The position numbers and the translations under genes are program-made. Positions 15,594-26,687 of a stretch of 64,000 nucleotides of DNA are shown here, piece after piece (position 1 is the first letter of the stretch; every line of letters starts with the position of its first letter). The stretch spans positions 1 to 64,000 of the forward strand of contig JAFSWC010000085.1 of assembly GCA_017444665.1 (NCBI GenBank), in the 5' to 3' direction. The notes below the pieces were generated by a model, which was not told the origin of the DNA, did not search any database, and was given only the letters and a program-made list of their open reading frames with translations. The stretch is from Oscillospiraceae bacterium. Lineage in GTDB: Bacteria > Bacillota > Clostridia > Oscillospirales > Oscillospiraceae.

Positions 15594-17015
15594 TTAAAAT
15601 TGAAAATAGATAAAAGGATTAAAGCCGCCGCGCGCAAGGCTCATAAGGCAAAGAACATAGACAAGAAGGAAGAACAGATCGACCAGGATCTGCACGGCCG
15701 GCGTCTCCCTTTCTCCCAGCAAAGCTTTCAGTCTGACAGGCAGATTCCCCGCAAACAGAACAGACAGAAGCAGCACCGCACAGGCAGCCGGCGTAAGCAG
15801 AGAGCGGAAAAGATATGCGCCGTAAGCGTCGCTGCCTGCGCCGAACATCAACGCAATCATCTTTAGCGCCTGGGAAATACTGTCTGCCCGAAAGACGACA
15901 AACAGAAGCATGACAGCCAAAAGCGTATACGCTCTGCCGATCAGTCTGCCAAAGCGGCTGGCTTCAAGCTTTTTGGCCGGAATCACGCCGAGGTCTTCCA
16001 GGCTGGAAAGAAGGCCGTGGCCAAAGCCCCACAGCACAAACGTCCAGTTTGCGCCATGCCAGATACCGGTGCAGAAAAAGACGATCATTTTATTCAGGAT
16101 CGTTCGAAGCTTTCCTTTGCGGTTGCCACCGAGCGGGATATACAGATACTCTTTAAACCATGACGAAAGCGAGATATGCCATTTGCGCCAGAAATCCTTG
16201 ATCGAAACGGCGCCGTAGGGATAACGGAAGTTCTCGCGGAACGAAAAGCCGAACATGTGCCCGATGCCGATCGCCATGTCGCTGTAGCCGCTGAAGTCAT
16301 AATAGATCTGCAGCGTATAGCAGATCGCGCCAAGCCACATGACCTGCCAGTCGGTGATACCCCCCGGCAGATAATCATTAAAAACACGATCTGCAATATA
16401 TCCGATGGCATTTGCGATCAGGATCTTTTTGGCGAGGCCGGTAATAAAGCGGCGCAGGCCGATCCCCGTTTCTTCCGGCGTTGTGCTCCTGTTATCGATC
16501 TGCTCGGCGATATCATGATACTTGACGATCGGACCGGCGATCAGCTGCGGGAAGAAGGAAATATAAAGCAGCAGCTTCAAAAAGTTTTTTGTGCCGCTTT
16601 CTCTGTCACGATAAACGTCGATCGTATAAGACAGTCCCTGGAAAGTGAAGAATGAAATGCCGATCGGCAGCTCAATGCCGGAGAGAGGAAGGGAAAGCGC
16701 AAAGAGGGCGTTGAGATTGCCGATCATAAAATCGGTATATTTGAAAACGCCGAGAATGCCGACATTGAGAACTACGGCAAGCGTCAGAATTAGCTTCCGC
16801 CGTTCGATCCGGCTTTGCAGCATGAGCCCGGCAAGATAGTTAATGAGGACGGAAAGCAGAAACAGCGGAACGTAGCGAAGCTGGCCAAACGCATAGAAAA
16901 CGATGCTGGCCAGCGCCAGAAGAAGGTTCTTGATTTTGAGCGACGGAACAAGCCGGTAGAGTATAAACACCACCGGCAGAAAAACAAATAAAAATATCGC
17001 TGAACTGAAAACCAA
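15594..17015 (-). CDS. MBOAT-family membrane-bound O-acyltransferase (AlgI/DltB-like)
   Basis: A 473-residue polytopic membrane protein with about 10 or more hydrophobic segments. MBOAT signatures include the segment FPQLIAGPIVKYHDI near residue 165, the region around FRENFRYPYGAVSIKDFWRKWHISLSSWF, and the active-site His in TGIWHGANWTF near residue 320. Such proteins pass acyl groups across the membrane to surface polysaccharides. The start codon is TTG, preceded by AAGGACGG. It is the first gene of a run MBOAT-DHHW-MoxR-VWA behind a good sigma-A promoter. Confidence 0.93.
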   Translation of the reverse strand: MVFSSAIFLFVFLPVVFILYRLVPSLKIKNLLLALASIVFYAFGQLRYVPLFLLSVLINYLAGLMLQSRIERRKLILTLAVVLNVGILGVFKYTDFMIGNLNALFALSLPLSGIELPIGISFFTFQGLSYTIDVYRDRESGTKNFLKLLLYISFFPQLIAGPIVKYHDIAEQIDNRSTTPEETGIGLRRFITGLAKKILIANAIGYIADRVFNDYLPGGITDWQVMWLGAICYTLQIYYDFSGYSDMAIGIGHMFGFSFRENFRYPYGAVSIKDFWRKWHISLSSWFKEYLYIPLGGNRKGKLRTILNKMIVFFCTGIWHGANWTFVLWGFGHGLLSSLEDLGVIPAKKLEASRFGRLIGRAYTLLAVMLLFVVFRADSISQALKMIALMFGAGSDAYGAYLFRSLLTPAACAVLLLSVLFAGNLPVRLKALLGERETPAVQILVDLFFLLVYVLCLMSLARGGFNPFIYFQF

Positions 17016-17051
17016 ATCGATCCGTCCTTATTCTCTTTTCTCCATTTCATT

Positions 17052-17080
17052 ATCATAGCACTTTTCGACGGTCTTGTCAT
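17052..17080 (-). promoter_or_regulatory. Sigma-A promoter with extended -10 for the MBOAT operon
   Basis: On the minus strand ATGACA (17075-17080), a 17-base spacer and TATGAT (17052-17057) preceded by TGC are present. It starts about 40 bases upstream of the TTG start. Confidence 0.75.
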
Positions 17081-17106
17081 TAAAAACATCCGGCGACACC
17101 GACGAA

Positions 17107-17138
17107 AAAACGGGCCTGCAGAGGTGCAGGCCCGTTTT
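17107..17138 (-). terminator. Terminator after the repeat-protein gene
   Basis: AAAACGGGCCTGCA and TGCAGGCCCGTTTT form a 14-bp perfect stem with a GAGG loop, followed on the minus strand by a run of T. Confidence 0.93.
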
Positions 17139-17165
17139 GAGGTGAGAAATGAAATCGCGCGAAAA

Positions 17166-17795
17166 TCAGCTGAGGATTTTGATCGGTGCGCCTTCGGTGA
17201 CGGAATAACCGCCGTTTGCGTCTTTGTAAAGGCAGGCCACATACCAGCCGTTGAGTTCAGAGGGAACGTATTTGATAATTAAGGTTTCGGTATCGCCGTC
17301 TTCACAGCGCAGACCAGGGAACTCCATTCTCAAGTCCTTGGAATCCCAGACGATCTCTCTGTCATATTCCGGTGAGATAAAACGCCACTCGCACGACGCA
17401 GCACCCCTGGCGCGCGCGACAAACGACGCGTTGTTGCCGGTGTGCAGAGTCTCGCCGCCGGGCTGCTTGGTGATCGTGATGCTGCTGGATGTGTTGATGT
17501 TGATGTACTGGGCGGGGTCTGGCGTGGGCTCGGGAGTGGGCTCCGGCGTCGGTTCGGGGGTCGGTTCGGGAGTGGGCTCCGGCGTTGCTTCAGGCGTGGG
17601 GAGCGGTGTGGGAAGCGGGGACGGCTCGACATCCTGGGCCATTTGAATGTCATGAAGGACATCTTTGGGAGAATTTCCTTTATGTATAATACGGAAAAGC
17701 AGGATTCCGATTACAGCGAGGAGCAGAAAAAGAATCGAAAGAACAATTGCCAGCTCGATACGAGCCTTCTTTTTGGAAGAACGTTTCTTGCTCAT
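17166..17795 (-). CDS. Membrane-anchored protein with Pro-Thr-Glu repeat stalk
   Basis: A 209-residue protein with a basic cytoplasmic N-terminus, one transmembrane helix (about residues 13-35), a stalk of PTPEP repeats (about residues 60-93), and a C-terminal beta-rich domain of about 110 residues. The C-terminal domain resembles bacterial Ig-like folds (KQPGGETLHTG...CEWRF...DGDTETLIIKYV...GWYVACLYKD), with Cys and Trp residues where Ig-type domains have them. It probably displays a small domain outside the membrane on a rigid wall-spanning stalk. It has its own promoter and terminator. Function is unknown. Confidence 0.8.
   Translation of the reverse strand: MSKKRSSKKKARIELAIVLSILFLLLAVIGILLFRIIHKGNSPKDVLHDIQMAQDVEPSPLPTPLPTPEATPEPTPEPTPEPTPEPTPEPTPDPAQYININTSSSITITKQPGGETLHTGNNASFVARARGAASCEWRFISPEYDREIVWDSKDLRMEFPGLRCEDGDTETLIIKYVPSELNGWYVACLYKDANGGYSVTEGAPIKILS
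17515..17620. repeat. 12-bp tandem repeats coding the PTPEP stalk
   Basis: About eight imperfect 12-bp units, such as GGAGTGGGCTCC and GGGGTCGGTTCG, lie in frame within the repeat-protein gene and code Pro-Thr-Pro-Glu. Third-base differences between units suggest selection on the protein. Repeat number may vary between strains. Confidence 0.85.
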
Positions 17796-17847
17796 ATTAT
17801 TTTCTCCTGTGCATGTATTTGCAAAAAGGATCTAAAAAACTTTATAT

Positions 17848-17876
17848 ATTATAGCAAAGGCTTTTTCAAAACGCAA
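17848..17876 (-). promoter_or_regulatory. Sigma-A promoter of the repeat-protein gene
   Basis: On the minus strand TTGCGT (17871-17876), a 17-base spacer and TATAAT (17848-17853) lie about 50 bases upstream of the ATG. Confidence 0.75.
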
Positions 17877-18057
17877 GAGACGAGTCCTATATTCTGTTTA
17901 TTTACTTTTTAGCCCTTTTCTCTCTTTTCGGCCGCAGATCCCTGTGATAAAATAAAAATATAGAAGGCTTGTTTTTAATTTACAGAGGCGCTTCGAAGCA
18001 GGATAAACGGCGGAGAGGCAACAGAAAACAGACAAAGGAAAAGAAGGCTCAAATATA

Positions 18058-18732
18058 ATGGAGATTATTCATCCCTATATATCCGTCCGCCGTGGGGGAA
18101 CAAAGACCTTTGGCGGCAGTCAGATGTACTCGGCCTCCAAAACAATGCGCGAGGTAGGCTGCGGCGTGATCGCGGCGCTGGATCTGCTGCTGTATCTAAA
18201 CCGCGTCCATCTGTCCGGCAGTTGCGAGATGTTCTCTTCTGCGCTCGAGGACGGGAGCATCGATGAGAAAGAGTATGATGAACTGGCACGGACCCTGTCG
18301 CGGCGATTTTTCCCGATCATTCCGAAGCTCGGGATCAACGGCTTGATGCTCGCTGTCGGGCTGAACGCCTTTTTCCGCCGCTACCGTTTTCCTTTCCGCG
18401 CCATGTGGGGCGTCGGAAGCCGCCATATAGCCGACAGAATCGAAGACATGCTTGCGCGCGACATTCCCGTGATCCTGTCCATTGGGCCGAACTTTCCGCT
18501 GTTCTGGAAGAAAACCGAGATGAGCATTTATATGCGCATCCCGAGCGGAGAAATGAAGCACGCCTGCTCGATCAAGTCCCATTATGTGACGGTGACAGGT
18601 CTTGATGAGCGCTATTATCGCATCTCCTCCTGGGGGCGGGAGTATTATATCGACAGGCAGGAATATTTTTCGTATATTCGGCATCACAGCGGCAGCCTTG
18701 TCAGCAATATCGTGTATATCCGCTCACTGTAA
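18058..18732 (+). CDS. Papain-like (C39-type) fold protein of unknown function
   Basis: A 224-residue protein of no family I can name with certainty. The pattern suggests a papain-like cysteine peptidase fold: Cys35 in REVGCGVIAALD at the start of a helix, His175 in KSHYVTVTGL, then RISSWGREYYID (residues 188-199), which resembles the papain NSWG motif with Ser in place of the catalytic Asn. A Gln upstream (Gln22) could form the oxyanion hole. No signal peptide is seen, so it is probably cytoplasmic. It precedes a sugar symporter gene with a separate promoter. Catalytic activity is uncertain. Confidence 0.6.
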   Translation: MEIIHPYISVRRGGTKTFGGSQMYSASKTMREVGCGVIAALDLLLYLNRVHLSGSCEMFSSALEDGSIDEKEYDELARTLSRRFFPIIPKLGINGLMLAVGLNAFFRRYRFPFRAMWGVGSRHIADRIEDMLARDIPVILSIGPNFPLFWKKTEMSIYMRIPSGEMKHACSIKSHYVTVTGLDERYYRISSWGREYYIDRQEYFSYIRHHSGSLVSNIVYIRSL

Positions 18733-18751
18733 AGAAATCTTTTTGTACGGA

Positions 18752-18780
18752 TTGAAAAAAATTTCCATATACGATATACT
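18752..18780 (+). promoter_or_regulatory. Sigma-A promoter of the GPH symporter gene
   Basis: TTGAAA (18752-18757) and TATACT (18775-18780) are separated by 17 bases and lie 42 bases before the ATG. Confidence 0.85.
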
Positions 18781-18822
18781 GTTTTTACGTTCACGGATAA
18801 TCAACAGAAAGTGAGATCTGAC

Positions 18823-20271
18823 ATGGAACAGAAACAAAGTCTCCCGTTGAAGTCAAAAATCTCCTATGCACTCGGCGCCGTCGGCAAAGACATGGTATAC
18901 ATGCTCTCCGCCAGCTACGTTCTGTATTATTTTCAGGATCTGCTCGGCGTCAACGCCATCGCAATGGGCATTATTTTGATGGCAGCGCGTGTGTTCGACG
19001 CCTTCAACGACCCGATTATGGGCGTGATTGTCGCCAAAACGAGAACGCGCTGGGGCAAATTCCGTCCCTGGCTGATGATCGGCACGCTGACAAACGCGGT
19101 CGTGCTGATTTTGATGTTTGCCGCGCCTCCGAAACTTGACGCATCCGGTCTTGTCGCCTACGCCGCCGTGACCTATATCCTCTGGGGCGTGACCTACACG
19201 ATGATGGACATCCCCTACTGGTCCATGATCCCCGCCTTTACCGAAGGCGGCAAAGAGCGTGAGGGGCTTACCACGATTGCCCGTACCAGCGCAGGCGTCG
19301 GCAGCGCGATCGTTACCGTCTTTACGATGATGCTTGTCCCCATGCTCGGCAACATGTTCGCCGGATCCGAGGCGGGAGCAAAGATGATCGAGATTGTCGG
19401 CTTCAAGTATTTCTCTATTGTGATTGCGTTTTTCTTTATCCTTTTTACCGTGCTGACATGCGTGAATGTCAAAGAGAAGTCCACTGCCGAGATGGAGACC
19501 GTCTCTGTCGGGCAAATGTTCAAGGCGCTGATCCAGAACGATCAGGCCATGACTGTTACGATCGCGATCGTGCTGATCAACTGCTCGATCTATATCACCT
19601 CCAACCTTGTCATTTACTTCTTCAAGTATGACTTCGGCACGACGGGCTGGAACGACGCCTATGTTCTTTTCAACATGTTTGGCGGCGCGATCCAGGTCCT
19701 TTCCATGATGGCCTTCTATCCCCTGCTCCGCAAGAAATACACATCGCTGCAGATTTTCTATATCTGCCTTGCCATGGCGATTATCGGCTATGCCGTTCTG
19801 CTTGTCCTCGCCTTTACCAGCATGAGCAGCGTGTTCCTGCTCTTTATTCCCGCGTTCTTCATCTTTGCGGCCAACGGCATGCTGACGGTCATCACCACCG
19901 TTTTCCTGGCCAACACGGTCGATTACGGCGAGCTGAAGAACGACCGCCGCGATGAGAGCGTTATCTTCTCGATGCAGACCTTTGTCGTTAAGCTTGCTTC
20001 CGGTGTTGCCGCCCTTGTTGCCTCCATCTGCCTGAGCATCAACCATCTGCAGGCCGGCACCGAGGTTTCAGAGGCTGACAAGCTTGTCGACTGGTCTCTC
20101 GGCGTTTCCGCCGCCAGCAAGGCCGGACTTCGCATGACCATGACGATCATTCCCGTGGTCGGTCTTACGGTAGCGTACTTCTATTTCAAGAAGAGATTTA
20201 CGCTGACCGATGAGCGTGTCCATGAAATCGCAGCGCAGGTAAAAGCGAAGAGAGAAACCGGAAACGACTGA
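18823..20271 (+). CDS. GPH-family (glycoside-pentoside-hexuronide) cation symporter
   Basis: A 482-residue major facilitator superfamily transporter of the MelB/GPH group with about 12 hydrophobic segments. The family signature DAFNDPIMGVIVAKTRTRWGKFRPW falls at about residues 50-75, and FLANTVDYGELK in the C-terminal half is also typical. It should couple uptake of a sugar or glycoside to sodium or protons in the inner membrane. No glycosidase or sugar-kinase gene is adjacent, so the substrate cannot be inferred. The ATG at 18823 is used, as a start 4 codons earlier lacks a better ribosome site. Codon use is highly biased, suggesting strong expression. Confidence 0.93.
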   Translation: MEQKQSLPLKSKISYALGAVGKDMVYMLSASYVLYYFQDLLGVNAIAMGIILMAARVFDAFNDPIMGVIVAKTRTRWGKFRPWLMIGTLTNAVVLILMFAAPPKLDASGLVAYAAVTYILWGVTYTMMDIPYWSMIPAFTEGGKEREGLTTIARTSAGVGSAIVTVFTMMLVPMLGNMFAGSEAGAKMIEIVGFKYFSIVIAFFFILFTVLTCVNVKEKSTAEMETVSVGQMFKALIQNDQAMTVTIAIVLINCSIYITSNLVIYFFKYDFGTTGWNDAYVLFNMFGGAIQVLSMMAFYPLLRKKYTSLQIFYICLAMAIIGYAVLLVLAFTSMSSVFLLFIPAFFIFAANGMLTVITTVFLANTVDYGELKNDRRDESVIFSMQTFVVKLASGVAALVASICLSINHLQAGTEVSEADKLVDWSLGVSAASKAGLRMTMTIIPVVGLTVAYFYFKKRFTLTDERVHEIAAQVKAKRETGND

Positions 20272-20282
20272 TTTTTATAACA

Positions 20283-20312
20283 AAAACGGGCTGTAGCAAT
20301 ACAGCCCGTTTT
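20283..20312. terminator. Bidirectional terminator between symporter and cotJC
   Basis: AAAACGGGCTGTA and TACAGCCCGTTTT form a 13-bp perfect stem with a GCAA loop between the convergent genes. Confidence 0.92.
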
Positions 20313-20317
20313 CATTT

Positions 20318-20911
20318 TTACGTAAAGGACGGATTGAAAGCGTAAACGTTTTTCTCGTCCAGCCTGTCTAACGTGCGACGCAGGGCTTCGCCGAAGCGCT
20401 GATAATGAACGACCTCGCGCTCGCGCAGGAATTTGATTACATTGTTTACATCCGGATCGTCGCTCAAGCGCAGAATGTTGTCGTAAGTCACACGCGCCTT
20501 TTGCTCGGCTCCCATATCTTCGTTCAAATCGGCGATAACGTCGCCCTTTACGCCGATGTAGGCTGCCGTCCAGGGCGTTCCGGAGGCGGAGGTCGGGTAT
20601 ACGCCGGTCGTATGATCGACAAAGTAAAGATCAAATCCGGCTTTTTTGATTTCATCCGGCGTCAAGTCCCGGGTCAGCTGATAGATGATCGTGCCGACCA
20701 TTTCGAGATGACCGAGTTCCTCCGTACCGATATCGGTCAAAAGGCCCTTCAGTTCAGGATAAGGCATGGAAAAACGCTGGCTGAGATAGCGCATGGATGC
20801 GCCGAGCTCGCCGTCCGGTCCGCCGTATTGCGAGATAATGAATTTGGCAAGAGCCGGATTTGTATTCTTAATTCTGACCGGATATTGCAGCTTTTTTTCG
20901 TATACAAACAT
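20318..20911 (-). CDS. cotJC: Spore coat protein CotJC (manganese-catalase-like)
   Basis: A 197-residue ferritin-like protein of the CotJC/manganese catalase family, found in the spore coat. The dimetal-site helices are recognisable: GELGASMRYLSQRF, the EELGHLEMVGTII helix with Glu/His ligands near residue 66, and REVVHYQRFGEAL near residue 165. The ATG at 20911 begins the typical MFVYEKKLQYPV. The TAA of the upstream CotJ fusion gene ends 1 base before this ATG, so translation is coupled. Confidence 0.94.
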   Translation of the reverse strand: MFVYEKKLQYPVRIKNTNPALAKFIISQYGGPDGELGASMRYLSQRFSMPYPELKGLLTDIGTEELGHLEMVGTIIYQLTRDLTPDEIKKAGFDLYFVDHTTGVYPTSASGTPWTAAYIGVKGDVIADLNEDMGAEQKARVTYDNILRLSDDPDVNNVIKFLREREVVHYQRFGEALRRTLDRLDEKNVYAFNPSFT

Positions 20912-20912
20912 G

Positions 20913-21353
20913 TTATGCCTCCTTCCCCGTGCGCTTCTCCCACGGCCACGGATCATTCAGCCAGGCGTATTTCTTCATTCCAAGCATATCCGTTTTAGTC
21001 AGTGGACCGCAGGTTTCAACATATCGCTTGTGCGCTTCACGCGAAAGCGCGAGCACCGATTGATACTGTTCGAAGGCTTCCTTGTCGTCCTTGTGAGTAT
21101 CGAGATATAGCGACAATTCGTCGACTACAAAATCGATTGCCATCAATTCGTTGAGCGGAGTGGCAGGCAGGGATTCGTTCACCATACCCAGAAACGGCAG
21201 ATCCAGCCCGGGGAACAGCGTCCCGCGCGCGATCGCCGTCTGCTGCTCGTAATAGGGCTCGGCGCTTTCCTGCATCGGGACATAGGCAGAAGCCAACGGC
21301 GCCCTTGCAGGCAGCGATCCGAACTTATAATCGTAGTTGGGGTTGCTGTCCAA
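20913..21353 (-). CDS. CotJA-CotJB fusion spore coat protein
   Basis: A 146-residue protein in which two normally separate coat proteins appear joined. Residues 20-57 match CotJA (YVPMQESAEPYYEQQTAIARGTLFPGLDLPF). Residues 65-146 match CotJB (AIDFVVDELSLYLDTHKDD near residues 72-90, GPLTKTDM, and the C-terminal NDPWPWEKR). The start is TTG, with GGAGG 7 bases upstream. CotJB normally binds CotJC. The order CotJA-CotJB-cotJC follows the Bacillus cotJABC operon, but the JA-JB boundary has no stop or ribosome site. The frame is open throughout. Confidence 0.88.
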   Translation of the reverse strand: MDSNPNYDYKFGSLPARAPLASAYVPMQESAEPYYEQQTAIARGTLFPGLDLPFLGMVNESLPATPLNELMAIDFVVDELSLYLDTHKDDKEAFEQYQSVLALSREAHKRYVETCGPLTKTDMLGMKKYAWLNDPWPWEKRTGKEA

Positions 21354-21426
21354 GATAATTCCTCCAAAAAATAAAAAAGGCTATGAGCGGCTGCTCATGC
21401 CATCTTATGCATAGACAAGAAAAAAG

Positions 21427-21456
21427 TTTACCGCAGGGATCTTTCCCTGCGGTAAA
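21427..21456 (-). terminator. Terminator after ligA
   Basis: TTTACCGCAGGGA and TCCCTGCGGTAAA form a 13-bp stem with a TCTT loop. On the minus strand CTTTTTTC follows. It insulates ligA from the cotJ genes. Confidence 0.92.
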
Positions 21457-21470
21457 GCCGTTATTGCGTG

Positions 21471-24686
<3,216 letters not shown>

Positions 24687-24712
<26 letters not shown>

Positions 24713-26093
24713 TTTTCAGCTCCGTAACGATCTTTTTGAAGGTGTTCCCGCGCTCGGCAAAATTCTTGAAATGGTCAAACGACGCGCAGGCAGGTGAAAG
24801 CAGCACAATATCCCCGTCTTCCGCGAAGCGGGCGGCAGCACAAACTGCGTCCCTGAAATCATCGATCCTCTCAAACGGGACGGGACTTTCCGCATATAGA
24901 GAAGATCCTACAATCGCGGCACGGATCTTCTCGGCGGTATCTCCCGTGATGAAGACCTTTTTTGCATAGCGGCACAGATCGTCGCCCAGGCCGTCAAAGG
25001 CAATATGTTTGTCATAGCCGCCCACAATGATGATCGGCTTGCGCTTCATGGCACGAAGCCCGGCGGCGGTACGTGTCGGACTGGATGCGATCGAATCGTT
25101 GATGAACAAAACGCCGCCAAGCGTCCGCACATGTTCCAGCCTGTGTTCAACGCCGCCAAAGCTTATGGCGACGCTGCGGCAGGTTTCATCATCGACAAGT
25201 CCGTCCGTTGCGCAGAACGCCGTCAGATAATTCAGCACGTTGTGTTCGCCCGGAATGCGGATATCCTCTTTGTCCATGATCTTTTTTGCTTTGCCGTCAT
25301 GGACGCGGAAAAGCTCGCCGCCGAGGCAATATGCCCCATTCTCCACCGCTGTGCGGTTGGAGAAATAGACGATGTTTGATTTTGCATGCGCCGCATAATA
25401 CGGCGCATGCTCGTCATCAGAATTCAACACCAGCTTGTCGCTGTGTTCCTGTCGGGCAAAAATCGACATTTTGGCGTAGATATAGTCCTGATAATCCTTG
25501 TGCTTATCAAGATGATTGGGGGAAATATTCGTAACCACGGCGACGTTTGGGCGGCAGCTCATGCTGTGCAGCTGAAAAGAGCTGAGCTCCAATACGGCGA
25601 TGTCGTCCTGCTTCATCTGCGGAACGTCGCACAGAAGCGGATGCCCGATATTGCCGCCGAGATGAACCGTGTAACCCGCGGCCTTCAGCAGTTCGGAAAT
25701 AACGGTGGTCGTTGTGGTCTTCCCGTCGCTTCCCGTAACGGCGATCGTCCGGCAGGGGCACAGACGGAAAAAGACTTCCATTTCAGACGTGACGATACTG
25801 CCCTTCTCCTTTGCCGCAACCAGATGCTCGTCGAAGGGCATCAGGCCGGGCGTGCGGAAAATCAGGTCATGATCCAGTCCTTCCAGATAATCCTCGCCAA
25901 GCTTCAGCTCGGCGTGAAGCGCAGACAGTTCTTCCCCAACCTTTCCGAGGGCATCAAGCGTTCGTTTATCGCAAACCGTGACGCTGCAATTGTTTTCCGA
26001 AAGCAGACGGATCAGCGGCATATTGCTGACGCCTGCGCCGATCACAGCAATGCGTTTATCACGGATCGATTGGACATATTCGTAAAGTGTCAA
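24687..26093 (-). CDS. murD: UDP-N-acetylmuramoyl-L-alanine--D-glutamate ligase MurD
   Basis: MurD adds D-glutamate to UDP-MurNAc-L-Ala in cytoplasmic peptidoglycan precursor synthesis. The 468-residue protein shows the N-terminal nucleotide-binding GAGVSN, the ATP-binding VTGSDGKTTTTTVI near residue 115, the central NISPNHLDKHK near residue 190, and the C-terminal INDSIASSPTRTAAGLRA and SPACASFDHFKNFAERG. The start is given as TTG at 26093, 6 bases after GAGGTG. A GTG three codons upstream (26102) is possible but lacks a spaced ribosome site. It has a strong divergent promoter and lies outside the usual mur-div cluster. Confidence 0.95.
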
Positions 26094-26116
26094 CGTTATC
26101 ACCTCATAACAGTTGA

Positions 26117-26145
26117 ATTATAAGACTTTTATCCTTTGAATACAA
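26117..26145 (-). promoter_or_regulatory. Sigma-A promoter of murD
   Basis: On the minus strand TTGTAT (26140-26145), a 17-base spacer and TATAAT (26117-26122) are present. Confidence 0.85.
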
Positions 26146-26153
26146 GTTTATTG

Positions 26154-26182
26154 TTGACTTGCCGGGACGATTTGGATAAAAT
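26154..26182 (+). promoter_or_regulatory. Sigma-A promoter of rnpB
   Basis: TTGACT (26154-26159), a 17-base spacer and TAAAAT (26177-26182) place the start of transcription at about 26189-26190, where the RNA's P1 stem begins. Confidence 0.88.
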
Positions 26183-26189
26183 AAGCCCC

Positions 26190-26534
26190 GTGAGCAGACC
26201 GAACGACCGCGGGCGCAAGGCGAAAGCCTGCGCATGAGGAAAGTCCGGGCTCCATAGGGCAAGGATAACGGGTAACGCCCGCCAGGGGTGACCCTCGGAC
26301 AAGTGCAACAGAAACAGACTACCTCGCTTTTGCGGGGAAAAGGTGGAAAGGTGGGGTAAGAGCCCACCCGCCGCATGGAGACATGTCGGTGCTGTAAACT
26401 CTATCCGGAGCAACACCGTGGGAGAGCATTCAGGTCGGCCCGGCCGCTCTCGGGAGGTGGCTTGAGCCTGTCGGCAACGGCAGGCCTAGATAGATGGTCG
26501 TTTAAGACAGAACCCGGCTTACAGATCTGCTCAT
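26190..26534 (+). ncRNA. rnpB: RNase P RNA (bacterial type A)
   Basis: This is the catalytic RNA that trims tRNA 5' leaders. The near-universal core GAGGAAAGTCCGGGC is at 26236-26250, and the 3' conserved AGACAGAACCCGGCTTACA spans 26505-26523. The ends pair as stem P1: GAGCAGA (26192-26198) with TCTGCTC (26526-26532). The internal loops (GGGTAACGCCCGCC, GGTGAGGGTAAGAGCCCACC-like segment near 26352) fit the type-A fold rather than the Bacillus type B. Exact ends are inferred from P1 and the promoter. Confidence 0.96.
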
Positions 26535-26537
26535 ATC

Positions 26538-26571
26538 AAAAACCTCCGTCAGGTTTGACGGAGGTTTTTTT
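26538..26571 (+). terminator. Terminator of rnpB
   Basis: CCTCCGTCA and TGACGGAGG pair around GGTT and are followed by seven T. Confidence 0.95.
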
Positions 26572-26658
26572 CAAATGCGGAAGTTTTAGCGTGATCCATG
26601 AATATCCGCCGGCTCGAACCATAGAGTGTGGCGATGACAGATCTATCTTTTAACACAG

Positions 26659-26680
26659 CGGGGAGGAATAACCCTCCCCG
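26659..26680 (-). terminator. Terminator after yebC
   Basis: CGGGGAGG and CCTCCCCG form an 8-bp GC-rich stem just past the yebC stop. The T-run that follows is weak. Confidence 0.65.
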
Positions 26681-26687
26681 TTTGCAT

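Noticed and set aside
17515..17620. Short tandem repeats as a CRISPR array
   Set aside because: Units are 12 bp, contiguous, in frame and code PTPEP; there are no spacers.
18853..20046. A 397-codon minus-strand open frame opposite the symporter gene
   Set aside because: It is a highly charged, His/Asp/Gly-rich translation typical of the antisense of a codon-biased membrane protein gene.
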